Notes under the pieces: model-generated
Told to the model about the DNA's origin: nothing
Seen by the model: only the letters and a program-made list of their open reading frames with translations
The model's database searches: none
Translations under genes and position numbers: made by a program
Part shown: positions 8,644 through 16,539 of the stretch, piece after piece
Numbering within the stretch: the first letter of the stretch is position 1
Layout: each line of letters starts with the position of its first letter
Assembly: GCF_900156315.1 (NCBI RefSeq)
Contig: NZ_FTNI01000001.1
Coordinates: 496,001 to 560,000 of the forward strand
Length of the DNA: 64,000 nucleotides
Reading direction: 5' to 3'
Source: Microbispora rosea
Lineage (GTDB): Bacteria > Actinomycetota > Actinomycetes > Streptosporangiales > Streptosporangiaceae

Positions 8644-9527
8644 GCCTGCCCCCGCCCACCGGAGGGGCGGCCGTAGTCGCCGAGATAGGCGCGGATCACC
8701 TCGGGGTCGCGCTGGACCTCCTCAGGCGGCCCGTCCGCGATCCGCCTGCCGAAGTCGAGCACGGTCACCGCGTCGGCGATCCGCATGACCACGCCCATGT
8801 CGTGCTCGACCAGCAGGATCGAGATGCCGAGGCTCTCGCGCACCGACTCGATGAGGCCGGCCATCTCCCGCCGCTCGCCGCCGTTCATCCCCGCCACCGG
8901 CTCGTCCAGCAGGAGCAGCCGCGGCTCCATGCACAGCGCCCGGGCCAGCTCCACCCGCTTCTGCACGCCGTACGGCAGCAGCCCCACCGGGATGGACAGC
9001 GCGTCGCCGACACCCGCGAACTCCGCGATCTCCGCCACGCGCGCGCCGTGCCGTACGGCCTCGCGCCTCGCCGTGGGCAGCCGCAGGCCGGCCGAGACGA
9101 AGCCGGCACGGGTCAGGCGGTGCCGGCCGAGCATGAGGTTGTCGCGGACCGTCAGGTGGGGCGACAGGGCGATGTTCTGGAACGTCCGCGCCACGCCCAG
9201 CGCGGCAACCTGGTGCGGGCGCAGCGAGGTCAGTTCGGCGCCGCCGAAGCGCACGCCGCCCGAGGTGGCGCGGTAGACGCCCGACAGCACGTTGAAGCAG
9301 GTGGACTTGCCCGCGCCGTTCGGGCCGATCAGCGCGTGCACGCTGCCGGGGGCCACGGTGAAGCTCACCGCGTCGAGGGCCGTGAGCCCGGCGAAGCGCA
9401 CCGTCACCTCGCTGACCACGAGTTCCGCCGGGCCGTCGCCGGCGGCCGTACCGACCGGTTGGTTTCTGAGGGGTATGCGTCGCCGCCTCGTCGGGTGTGC
9501 GCGCGGCTCGCCGCGGCGGTGGGTCAT
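8640..9527 (-). CDS. livG: Liv-type ABC transporter ATPase (LivG)
   Basis: This ATPase of the LivG class has P-loop GPNGAGKST, a Q-loop (ARTFQNIALSPHLTV), an ABC signature region reduced to VGLLPYGVQKRVELARAL (the usual LSGGQ is LPYGVQ here, typical of LivG), Walker B LLLDEPVAGMN and the C-terminal LivG extension. I place the start at the ATG whose ATGA overlaps the livF stop; another ATG nine bases upstream is possible. The first 35 or so residues are basic, unlike the rest of the family, and their coding region contains a TetR-type operator motif at 9449-9464. Confidence 0.9.
   Translation of the reverse strand: MTHRRGEPRAHPTRRRRIPLRNQPVGTAAGDGPAELVVSEVTVRFAGLTALDAVSFTVAPGSVHALIGPNGAGKSTCFNVLSGVYRATSGGVRFGGAELTSLRPHQVAALGVARTFQNIALSPHLTVRDNLMLGRHRLTRAGFVSAGLRLPTARREAVRHGARVAEIAEFAGVGDALSIPVGLLPYGVQKRVELARALCMEPRLLLLDEPVAGMNGGERREMAGLIESVRESLGISILLVEHDMGVVMRIADAVTVLDFGRRIADGPPEEVQRDPEVIRAYLGDYGRPSGGRGQA
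9449..9464 (+). promoter_or_regulatory. TetR-type operator motif, site 1
   Basis: The 16 bases TACCGACCGGTTGGTT form an imperfect inverted repeat of ACCGACC. It lies inside the 5' end of livG. It matches the motif I remember for the Thermus TetR regulator PfmR of phenylacetate and fatty-acid genes (TACCGACCGNTNGGTN); that comparison is from memory. A second copy lies 155 bases away. Confidence 0.4.
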
Positions 9528-10426
9528 GCCGTCCATCTCGCCAGCCTGGTCCTCTCGTGCCTCGCGGGCCTCTCATGCTCTTCGGGGGTGGGACCGGAGT
9601 CGGTACCGACCGGTCGGTCTGAATGGGTCGCGCCGACACCGAGATAGCGGCGGCGCACCTCGTCGCTGGCCGCCAGGTCCGCCGCCGGTCCCGACAGTGC
9701 CACCTCGCCGACCTCCAGCACGTACGCCCGCTCGGCCAGCGCGAGCGCCATGGCCGCGTTCTGCTCCACCAGCAGCACCGACGTCCCCTGGGCGTTGATC
9801 TGCCGCACGGTGTCGGCGATCCGGGCCGCCATCAGCGGCGCGAGCCCGAGCGTGGGCTCGTCGAGCAGCAGCAGCGACGGCCCGGCCATGAGCGCCCGGC
9901 CGATCGCCAGCATCTGCTGTTCGCCGCCCGACAGCAGGCCCGCCCGCTGGTGCGCCCGCTCGGCCAGCACCGGGAAGAGGTCGAGCACCCGCTCACGGGC
10001 CGTCGCCGCGAGCCTGCCCGGCACGCCAAGGGCTCCGGCGCGCAGGTTCTCGGCCACCGTCATCCGGGCGAACACCCGTCGCCCCTCCGGCACCTGGACC
10101 ACGCCGCGCCGCACGACGGCCGCGGCCGGCACTCCGTCGAGCCGGGACCCGCCGAAGGCGACCGTCCCCGACGTGATCGCGCCCCGGTGGAACCGCAGCG
10201 TCCCCGAGACGGCCCGCAGCAGCGTCGTCTTTCCCGCACCGTTCGCGCCGAGCACCGCGGCCACCGCGCCCCCGGGCACGGACAGGTGGACGCCCCGCAG
10301 GGCGCGTACGGGGCCGTACCGCACCTCCAGGCCCCTGATCTCGAGGCCAACGGTCTTCTCGGGGTCCGTGATCCGCGGGCCCTCGCTCCTTGGGCCGCCG
10401 GTCTCCGGGCCCGCCTCACCAGACAT
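9524..10426 (-). CDS. livF: Liv-type ABC transporter ATPase (LivF)
   Basis: The LivF-class ATPase shows P-loop GANGAGKTT, signature LLSGGEQQMLAIGRAL, Walker B LLLDEPTLGLAP and H-loop LLVEQN. I start it at 10426, where AGGAGG lies seven bases upstream; earlier in-frame starts would add an unrelated basic stretch. The C-terminus carries about 30 extra residues beyond the normal YLG ending, and this region of DNA contains the second TetR-type operator motif. It is the first gene of the operon livF-livG-livH-livM-binding protein, an order with the ATPases first. Confidence 0.92.
   Translation of the reverse strand: MSGEAGPETGGPRSEGPRITDPEKTVGLEIRGLEVRYGPVRALRGVHLSVPGGAVAAVLGANGAGKTTLLRAVSGTLRFHRGAITSGTVAFGGSRLDGVPAAAVVRRGVVQVPEGRRVFARMTVAENLRAGALGVPGRLAATARERVLDLFPVLAERAHQRAGLLSGGEQQMLAIGRALMAGPSLLLLDEPTLGLAPLMAARIADTVRQINAQGTSVLLVEQNAAMALALAERAYVLEVGEVALSGPAADLAASDEVRRRYLGVGATHSDRPVGTDSGPTPEEHERPARHERTRLARWTA
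9604..9619 (+). promoter_or_regulatory. TetR-type operator motif, site 2
   Basis: TACCGACCGGTCGGTC contains the perfect 14-base palindrome ACCGACCGGTCGGT (9605-9618). It sits in the 3' extension of livF. Together with site 1 it suggests an internal regulated promoter for livG and the downstream genes. Confidence 0.45.
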
Positions 10427-10535
10427 CCGCGCCTCCTGTGACTTCGATGAAGGCACACCCAACCCACCGTGGTCGAGGGCCGTCCAGCGCCGGAGGTCAA
10501 GTCGGGACCCCAGCCCATGCCCGCCGGTCGTGCCC

Positions 10536-10549
10536 TGTGCTCCAGCACA
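10536..10549. promoter_or_regulatory. inverted repeat between livF and the PucR-type regulator
   Basis: TGTGCT-CC-AGCACA has six-base arms around a two-base centre and lies in the divergent intergenic region. It is a reasonable operator candidate for the neighbouring PucR/CdaR-type regulator; no direct evidence. Confidence 0.35.
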
Positions 10550-10578
10550 ATCCCGCATCACGAAACGAGAACCGAACC

Positions 10579-10607
10579 TTGTTCCGGACGCTGGTGGCTG
10601 GCACATT
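10579..10607 (+). promoter_or_regulatory. predicted promoter of the PucR-type regulator
   Basis: TTGTTC, a 17-base spacer and CACATT resemble a vegetative promoter. The -10 hexamer ends six bases before the ATG at 10614, so the transcript would be leaderless; no Shine-Dalgarno sequence is present. Confidence 0.4.
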
Positions 10608-10613
10608 CGGGGC

Positions 10614-11792
10614 ATGAGGTCCAGGACGGACGCCGAGGTCCGGGAACTGCTGCGGACCTCCGCCGCAGGCCTGCTGGAACGGCTCCCCGAGCTCGCCGAC
10701 GAGCTGGTGAAGCGCGGCAGGGACAGCGACGAGGCCTACCGCATGACGGTCCCCTTCGAGGACCACTGGAAGAGCACCCACGAGGGGCTGCGCGTGGGCA
10801 TCACCGCGATCCTGCAGCCCCGGCACGAGCGGCGCGACGTCGCGTACGCCCAGACGGTCGGGCGAAGGCGGGCCGAGTTCGGGCTCCCGCTGGACTCCCT
10901 CATGCGCAGCTACCGCCTGGCCGCGCAGGTCACCTGGAACGGCGTCATCGACATCATCGGCGACCAGGGCCAGGAGCGGCTGCCCGCCCTGCTGCGCAGC
11001 GCCACCCACGTGTGGCACGCCATCGACCGTCAGGCCGTGGCGGCGGCCGACGCCTACCGCCGCCGGGAGAACGAGCTGCTCGGGCGGACCAACCAGCGCG
11101 TCAACGCCATGCTCGACGCGCTCCTGGAGGGCCGCGCCGACCCGGCGGTGGCGGGCGTGGCGGCCGGGGCACTCGGCCTACCGGAGCACGGCCGCTATGC
11201 GGTCGTCACAACGCGGCTGCCCGCGCAGCCCGACCGGGTGCACCGCCCCGACGAGATCGGCGGGCTGCGCTTCCTATGGCGCATGCGCCCGGACCTGGAG
11301 ATGGCCGTGGTGTACCTCGGCGACCGGGAGCTGGACGACCTGGTGGCCGCGATCACCCCGGTCGTCTGCGCGAGCGCCGGCGTCAGCCCGGTGGTGGAGA
11401 GCCTCGCCGACCTCGGCACGGCCCGGCGGCTGGCGGAGGTGGCCATGCGCACCTGCTCGGGGACCGCGCCGGAGATCGCGCGGCTCGACCGGCGGCTGCC
11501 CGCCGCCCTGGTGGTCTGCCAGCCGGAGCTGGCCGGGCACCTCGCGGGCGGCGTCCTCGGCCCGATCATCGCCTCGCCCGACGGCGGCGTGCTGCTCGCG
11601 ACACTGGAGGCGTGGCTGCGCTGCGAGGGGTCGGCCGTCCGGGCGGCGGTCGAGCTCTACTGCCACCGCAACACCGTCTTCAACCGCGTGCGCCGCATCG
11701 AGCAGCTCACCGGCCGGTCGCTGGCCCGTCCCCTGGACGTGGTCGAGCTCTCCCTCGCCCTCGACGCCGTCCGCCTCCTCCCCGGCACCTGA
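10614..11792 (+). CDS. PucR/CdaR-type transcriptional regulator
   Basis: The 392-residue protein has an N-terminal helical sensor domain like that of actinobacterial PucR-type regulators (about 1-150), a GGDEF-like central region (about 160-290) and a C-terminal helix-turn-helix of the HTH_30 type (AVELYCHRNTVFNRVRRIEQLTGRSL, quoted in part: CHRNTVFNRVRRIEQLTGR). This family controls purine, amino-acid or aromatic catabolism in response to a metabolite. It is divergent from the livF operon with a 187-base shared region, making that operon its likely target. Confidence 0.85.
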   Translation: MRSRTDAEVRELLRTSAAGLLERLPELADELVKRGRDSDEAYRMTVPFEDHWKSTHEGLRVGITAILQPRHERRDVAYAQTVGRRRAEFGLPLDSLMRSYRLAAQVTWNGVIDIIGDQGQERLPALLRSATHVWHAIDRQAVAAADAYRRRENELLGRTNQRVNAMLDALLEGRADPAVAGVAAGALGLPEHGRYAVVTTRLPAQPDRVHRPDEIGGLRFLWRMRPDLEMAVVYLGDRELDDLVAAITPVVCASAGVSPVVESLADLGTARRLAEVAMRTCSGTAPEIARLDRRLPAALVVCQPELAGHLAGGVLGPIIASPDGGVLLATLEAWLRCEGSAVRAAVELYCHRNTVFNRVRRIEQLTGRSLARPLDVVELSLALDAVRLLPGT

Positions 11793-11845
11793 TCTCCTGC
11801 ACTCAGTGTGATGTGCCGCTTACAGCGCGTATCATCTGGCCCACT

Positions 11846-12403
11846 GTGGCTCTCTTGGCGTTCATCGACGAAAGCATGCGGCGCAGGAGCGGTGACGCCT
11901 ACGTGTACGCCTTGGCGGCCGTCCTGCTGGAGGAGCATGTCTGCGCGGAGTTACGAGAGCGGATGTTGGGGCTGAGGGTCGGCAGGAGCCAGACGATTCA
12001 CTGGCGGGATGAATCTCCCGCTCGTCACGTGCTCATCGCCGAGGCCGTGGCGAGGATGCCGTTGCGGGCCATGGTCGTAGTGGACATTTATCCGGAGAAC
12101 GGCAAAGCGGAGCGAGCGAGGCGCATCTGTCTGGACAGGCTCCTGTGCGAGCTGTCTCAGCAGAAGGTGGAGACGGTCTGCATCGAGACGCGAGACCAAT
12201 GGCACGACAGACGAGACCGCGCATTGGTGGACGCGCTCCGCGGGGCCGGTCGAGTCGAGCGAGGCCTGCGAGCGCAGTGGAGGAGATCGACGGATGAGCC
12301 GCTGCTCTGGCTCGCCGACGTACTCGTGGGCAGCGTCGTGTGGTGGCTCGGCGGCGAGGGTGAGAGCTTCGACATCATCCGGCAGATGATCGAGTTCCTG
12401 TGA
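11846..12403 (+). CDS. DUF3800-type protein
   Basis: The 185-residue product begins VALLAFIDES, the typical start of DUF3800 proteins, which have an RNase H-like fold with acidic residues in FIDES and further downstream; HWRDES at about 50 fits that pattern. Biochemical function is unknown, although family members occur in mobile and defence regions. The GTG start has no ribosome site, but TATCAT at 11830-11835 could be a -10 element close upstream. Codon use is visibly less GC-biased than in the neighbours (many GAT, TTG, ATT and CGA codons), which suggests lateral acquisition. It sits next to a tRNA gene. Confidence 0.6.
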   Translation: MALLAFIDESMRRRSGDAYVYALAAVLLEEHVCAELRERMLGLRVGRSQTIHWRDESPARHVLIAEAVARMPLRAMVVVDIYPENGKAERARRICLDRLLCELSQQKVETVCIETRDQWHDRRDRALVDALRGAGRVERGLRAQWRRSTDEPLLWLADVLVGSVVWWLGGEGESFDIIRQMIEFL

Positions 12404-12606
12404 CCGTTCCTCGTGGTGTCCGGTCTGGAAACCGCGAAGCCGGAAACCGCGAAGGCCGGGCGCCCGATTCCATCGGGAGATCCCGGCCTCACTTCCGCGG
12501 CCCCAGCGGGGCCCGGCGGTCACAGTATGTCACCGCATACGGCTGGAGCGCAACCACGCCCCCTCGTCGTTCTGGTGGCTTCTCAGGGGGCCACTTTTGG
12601 CGCAAG

Positions 12607-12680
12607 TGCCCCGAGTGGGATTCGAACCCACACTGAATGGATTTTGAGGCCATCGACTCTGCCGATTGGTCTATCGGGGC
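12607..12680 (-). tRNA. tRNA-Leu(CAA), atypical short form
   Basis: The reverse strand folds as a 74-base cloverleaf: acceptor GCCCCGA/TCGGGGC with discriminator A, T8 and A9, a three-pair D stem (GAC/GTC), anticodon loop CTCAAAA giving anticodon CAA at 12644-12646, a five-base variable loop and a perfect T arm (GTGGG-TTCGAAT-CCCAC). Anticodon and discriminator A mean leucine (codon UUG). The long variable arm normal for bacterial tRNA-Leu is missing and the last anticodon-stem pair is C-T. The 3' CCA is not encoded. Confidence 0.85.
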
Positions 12681-12801
12681 TATTTCCGGATTTGTCCGGT
12701 TTTGGCAATGGGTACCACACAGCAGTCGATCTTGCTTCGAGATCGCTTAGGGCATCCCCTGCCGTGGTCCTAATGTAGCGGACGTCGGTAACCTCTTGTG
12801 C

Positions 12802-13398
12802 GTGAGTACGCAGCGGCGAGTGGTGATCGCGGAAGACGAGGCGCTGATCCGCCTCGACCTGAAGGAGATGCTCGAAGAGGACGGTTACGCCGTGGTCGGC
12901 GAGGCCGGCGACGGCGAGACGGCGGTCAAACTCGCCGTGGAGCTCCGCCCAGATCTGGTGATCCTGGACGTCAAGATGCCCGTGCTCGACGGGATCTCCG
13001 CGGCCGAGCGCATCGTCTCGGAACGCATAGCGCCGTGCCTCATCCTCACCGCGTTCTCGCAGCGAGACCTGGTCGAACGGGCCAGGGACGCGGGCGCGAT
13101 GGCCTACCTGGTCAAGCCGTTCACCAAGGGCGACCTGGTGCCGGCCATCGAGATGGCGGTCAGCCGGCACGAGGAGCTCGCCGCGCTGGAGAAGGAGGTC
13201 TCCACGCTGTCGGAGCGGCTGGAGACCAGGAAGCTCGTGGAACGGGCGAAGGGCCTGCTCATGGCCCAGCACGGGTGGACCGAGCCGCAGGCCTTCCGGT
13301 GGATCCAGAAGGCGTCGATGGACCGGCGCATGAGCATGCGCCAGGTGGCCCAGGTCGTGGTCAACGAGAACGGCGGCGAGGTCCAGCCACCCGCCTGA
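12802..13398 (+). CDS. pdtaR: ANTAR-domain response regulator (PdtaR-like)
   Basis: An N-terminal receiver domain (about 8-120) has the acidic pocket (AEDE), the phosphorylation Asp in LVILDVKMP, the conserved Thr in LILTAFS and Lys in YLVKPFTKG. The C-terminal ANTAR domain (about 135-195) has the features of RNA-binding antiterminators: VERAKGLLMAQHGWTEPQAFRWIQKASMDRRMSM. The protein resembles mycobacterial PdtaR (Rv1626), which acts with the kinase PdtaS by binding nascent RNA. The kinase is not in this window. I start at GTG 12802; a TTG six bases earlier is less likely. Position next to a tRNA and upstream of polA matches the conserved actinobacterial order. Confidence 0.92.
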   Translation: MSTQRRVVIAEDEALIRLDLKEMLEEDGYAVVGEAGDGETAVKLAVELRPDLVILDVKMPVLDGISAAERIVSERIAPCLILTAFSQRDLVERARDAGAMAYLVKPFTKGDLVPAIEMAVSRHEELAALEKEVSTLSERLETRKLVERAKGLLMAQHGWTEPQAFRWIQKASMDRRMSMRQVAQVVVNENGGEVQPPA

Positions 13399-13605
13399 TC
13401 GTCGCCCTGCTGATCGCGGAGAAGAAGACTCCTGGTCAGGGGCCGTCCCGCTAAGTTGAGGAGTTATTACGACTCCGCATCCAAGTGCGGACAGTTCTGA
13501 TGCATCCCTGGTCGGGGCATGCCCCGCCTATGTACCTTTCAGCCATTCGATCGGGACCAGTCGGGAGCGCTGACGATTCCCGGGCCTGGATGAAGGAGAT
13601 GCTTC

Positions 13606-14907
13606 ATGATCCGCATTGCCCCCCTCGGGCGGGCGCTGGCCGTCGCCGCAGCCGCCAGCCTCGCGCTGACGGCCTGTGGCGGTGGTGAGGACAGCGCCGC
13701 GCCGGCTTCCTCGGCGCCGGCGGCCGAGTCCTCGGCACCCGCTGCCGCCACCGCCCAGGGCGATGGCGTTCTCACCGTCGGCACGCTGCTGCCGCAGACC
13801 GGCTCGCTCGCCTTCCTCGGCCCGCCGGAGTTCGCGGGTGTCGGGCTGGCGGTCAAGGAGATCAACGACGCCGGTGGTGTCCTCGGCAAGCCGGTGACTC
13901 AGATCGACACCGACTCGGGTGACACGTCGACCAACATTGCGTCCCAGTCTGTCGACAAGTTGCTGCAGCAGAAGGCCGACGTGGTCATCGGTGCCGCCTC
14001 GTCCTCGGTGTCGCTGTCGGTCATCGACAAGATCACCGGTGCGGGCGTTGTCCAGATCTCGCCGGCGAACACCTCGGACCAGTTCACCACGTACAACGAC
14101 AAGGGCCTGTACTTCCGTACGGCTCCGCCGGACGTGCTGCAGGGCCGTGTCCTCGGCGACCTCATCCTCGCCGACGGCAACGACACGGTCGGCATCCTGG
14201 CCCTCCAGGACGCGTACGGCACCGGCCTCGCGGACAACGTGCAGAAGGCGGTCGAGGGCGGCGGCGGCCAGGTCGTGGAAAAGGTCATCTACGACCCGAA
14301 GGCGGCCGACTACTCGGCGGACGTCGCCAAGATCAAGGAAGCCAACCCGAAGGCCGTCGCGCTGATCGGCTTCGACGAGACCAAGAAGATCATTCCTGAG
14401 CTCGTCAAGCAGGGCCTGACCGCCAAGAAGGTGAAGTACTACTTCGTCGACGGCAACCTGTCCAACTACGGCACGGGCAAGGACGGCTTCCCCAAGGGCA
14501 CGCTCGACGGCGCCAAGGGCACCCAGCCGGGCGCCCAGGTCTCCGACGACTTCAAGGCCAAGCTGAAGACGATCGACCCGAACCTGAAGGACTACAACTA
14601 CGGTCCCGAGTCGTACGACGCGACGATCCTGACCGCGCTCGCGGCGATCGCCGCCAAGAGCGACGCTCCCGCGGACATCGCGGCCCACCTGGCCGAGGTC
14701 TCCACCGGCGGGGAGAAGTGCAAGGACTTCAAGTCCTGCAACGACCTGCTGACGGCGGGCAAGGACATCGACTTCGACGGCGCGTCCGGCCCGATCGAGT
14801 TCAACGAGGCCGGTGACCCGGCCGAGGCGACGATCGGCATCTACGAGTACGGCGCCGACAACACCAACAAGAACATCGCCTTCAACACCGGCAAGATCGC
14901 CGGCTGA
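13606..14907 (+). CDS. branched-chain amino acid-type ABC substrate-binding lipoprotein (second system)
   Basis: The 433-residue precursor carries a lipobox LTAC (Cys about 24), a Ser/Ala-rich tether and a type I binding fold typical of LivK (VGTLLPQTGSLAFLGPPEFAG). A strong AAGGAGAT precedes the ATG. It is transcribed alone, away from the ANTAR regulator, and ends at a strong hairpin terminator. The matching LivHMGF genes lie 0.7 kb downstream on the other strand, so receptor and translocator are made from separate convergent units. The gene has more AAG/GAC/ACG codons and looks highly expressed. Confidence 0.93.
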   Translation: MIRIAPLGRALAVAAAASLALTACGGGEDSAAPASSAPAAESSAPAAATAQGDGVLTVGTLLPQTGSLAFLGPPEFAGVGLAVKEINDAGGVLGKPVTQIDTDSGDTSTNIASQSVDKLLQQKADVVIGAASSSVSLSVIDKITGAGVVQISPANTSDQFTTYNDKGLYFRTAPPDVLQGRVLGDLILADGNDTVGILALQDAYGTGLADNVQKAVEGGGGQVVEKVIYDPKAADYSADVAKIKEANPKAVALIGFDETKKIIPELVKQGLTAKKVKYYFVDGNLSNYGTGKDGFPKGTLDGAKGTQPGAQVSDDFKAKLKTIDPNLKDYNYGPESYDATILTALAAIAAKSDAPADIAAHLAEVSTGGEKCKDFKSCNDLLTAGKDIDFDGASGPIEFNEAGDPAEATIGIYEYGADNTNKNIAFNTGKIAG

Positions 14908-14920
14908 TAGCGAGCACGAG

Positions 14921-14945
14921 GGGCCCGCTCCCATGGAGCGGGCCC
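14921..14945 (+). terminator. intrinsic terminator after the binding-protein gene
   Basis: An 11-base perfect stem (GGGCCCGCTCC/GGAGCGGGCCC) with a three-base loop begins 14 bases after the stop and is followed by TTCC. There is no long T-run, as is usual in GC-rich actinobacteria. Confidence 0.8.
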
Positions 14946-15023
14946 TTCCGCGTCCCCGGAGCTTGCTGGGACGTGGAGAAGCAGGCGTCTTGCCGCAGGA
15001 GGTCAGGAACGCGCCGCAGGGGG

Positions 15024-15512
15024 TCAGGAACGGCCGCAGGCGGTGAGGACGGCGGCGGACGCCTTGCGATACCGGCGGAGCAGGTCCGTACGGCGGGAAC
15101 CGGCCGTGCCGGCCCGGGACAGGGTCTCGGCGAGCCCGTCGATGGTCGTGACGGCCGCCGAGGCCGAGGCCGGCAGGTGCGGGCCGTACATCGCCAGGGT
15201 GCCGCGCAGATAGCCGAAACGGCCGCGTACGTCCCCATCCCAGTGCTGGGCGTCCTCCTGCCCCGCCGGCAGCAGCGACAGCCCCAGATAGCCGATGGCG
15301 GACACCACGCGGGCGCAGGGGTCGTCTCCGGCCTTCGCACCGGTGACGTAGACCGCGCCGCTGGTCTTCCCGTACGCGGTGCTCATGGACGAGACAGCGG
15401 CGCCCGGCGACGCGTCGGGCTCCGGGGACGGCGACTGGCAGGCGGACAGGCCCACCGCGAGCGCCGAGGCGACCAGTGCCGTGCGGAGGGGGGTTCGGGT
15501 CATACGGCCCAT
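15024..15512 (-). CDS. small lipoprotein of unknown function
   Basis: The 162-residue precursor has a signal peptide with lipobox LSAC (Cys about 25), a Ser/Pro-rich linker and a mainly helical C-terminal domain with two further cysteines. I do not recognise the family. It is predicted to be anchored on the outer face of the membrane. The gene stands alone between two terminators, convergent with the binding-protein gene. The 3' end overlaps short GC-rich direct repeats (three copies of roughly GCCGCAGGNGGTCAGGAAC, 14992-15050). The ATG at 15503 is an alternative start. Confidence 0.7.
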   Translation of the reverse strand: MGRMTRTPLRTALVASALAVGLSACQSPSPEPDASPGAAVSSMSTAYGKTSGAVYVTGAKAGDDPCARVVSAIGYLGLSLLPAGQEDAQHWDGDVRGRFGYLRGTLAMYGPHLPASASAAVTTIDGLAETLSRAGTAGSRRTDLLRRYRKASAAVLTACGRS

Positions 15513-15562
15513 TGTCGCCCCCGCGGTCGCCGATCAGATGGAGATCAGGTCACAGACATACG

Positions 15563-15600
15563 ACGAGGGCCCCGGCGGACTCCTCCGCCGGGGCCCTCGT
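15563..15600 (-). terminator. intrinsic terminator, 17-bp stem
   Basis: A perfect 17-base-pair inverted repeat with a CTCC loop (ACGAGGGCCCCGGCGGA and its complement) starts nine bases after the livF stop. It is probably bidirectional and shields the lipoprotein gene. Confidence 0.85.
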
Positions 15601-15609
15601 GCGAGCGGC

Positions 15610-16539
15610 TCAGGCCCGGGCGAGCGTGCCCAGGTAGAGCTGGATGACCTTCGGGTCGTTGATCAGGTCGCGGCCGCTGGCCATGTAGGCGTTGCGGCCC
15701 TGGTCGAGCACGTAGCCGCGGTGGCAGATCTGCAGGCAGCGGCGCGCGTTCTGCTCCACCATGATCACGGTCACGCCGGCCTTGTTGATCTGCTGGGCCT
15801 GGATGAAGACCAGGTCCTGCAGCTTGGGCGACAGACCCGCGGACGGCTCGTCCAGGAGCAGGACCGACGGCTCGGTCATGAGCGCCCGGCCCATGGCGAC
15901 CATCTGCCGCTCACCGCCGGACAGCGAGCCGGCGCGCTGCTTACGGCGCTCCCGGAGGGCGGGGAAGATCTCGCAGACGAACTCGAACCGCTCCTTGAAC
16001 TTGCCGGGCACCTGGAAGGCGCCCATCTCCAGGTTCTCCTCGATGGTGAGGCTGGGGAAGACGTTGTTCGTCTGCGGGACGTAGCCGACCCCGCGGGCCA
16101 CGAGCGAGTGCGCCTTGAGGCTGGTGATGTCCTCGCCGTTCAGGGTGACCGAGCCGCTGCGCACCGGCACGAGCCCGAACAGGGTCTTCAGCAGGGTCGA
16201 CTTGCCGGCGCCGTTCGGGCCGATGATGCCGATCAGCTCGCCCTTCTTCACGTACAGGTCGGCGCCGTTGAGGATGTTGACGCCGGGGATGTAGCCGGCG
16301 TACAGCTCGTCGGCCCGCAGCAGCGCGTTCTCGGCCCCGGCGAGGTGGTCGGAGCGGTCGACGACGGCCGCCCCCGAGACGGGCTCGGCGCCGTCCTCGT
16401 CCGCCGCCGCGACGGGCGCGGGCACGCCGCCGTCCGCCGTGGCGACGTCCGGCGTGCCGGTGCGGTCCTGCCGGTCGGCCTCGTCCGGCGTGGGCGTGCG
16501 GTCCGGCTCTGCGGGGTTCTCCGGCGTGGGGGCGCTCAT
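15610..16539 (-). CDS. livF: Liv-type ABC transporter ATPase (LivF), second system
   Basis: A LivF-class ATPase with P-loop GPNGAGKST, signature SLSGGERQMVAMGRAL and Walker B LLLDEPSAGLSP. The product has an N-terminal extension of about 70 residues rich in Pro, Asp and Ala that is absent from typical LivF and looks disordered. It overlaps livG by four bases (ATGA) and ends just before a strong terminator, making it the last gene of the operon. Confidence 0.93.
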   Translation of the reverse strand: MSAPTPENPAEPDRTPTPDEADRQDRTGTPDVATADGGVPAPVAAADEDGAEPVSGAAVVDRSDHLAGAENALLRADELYAGYIPGVNILNGADLYVKKGELIGIIGPNGAGKSTLLKTLFGLVPVRSGSVTLNGEDITSLKAHSLVARGVGYVPQTNNVFPSLTIEENLEMGAFQVPGKFKERFEFVCEIFPALRERRKQRAGSLSGGERQMVAMGRALMTEPSVLLLDEPSAGLSPKLQDLVFIQAQQINKAGVTVIMVEQNARRCLQICHRGYVLDQGRNAYMASGRDLINDPKVIQLYLGTLARA

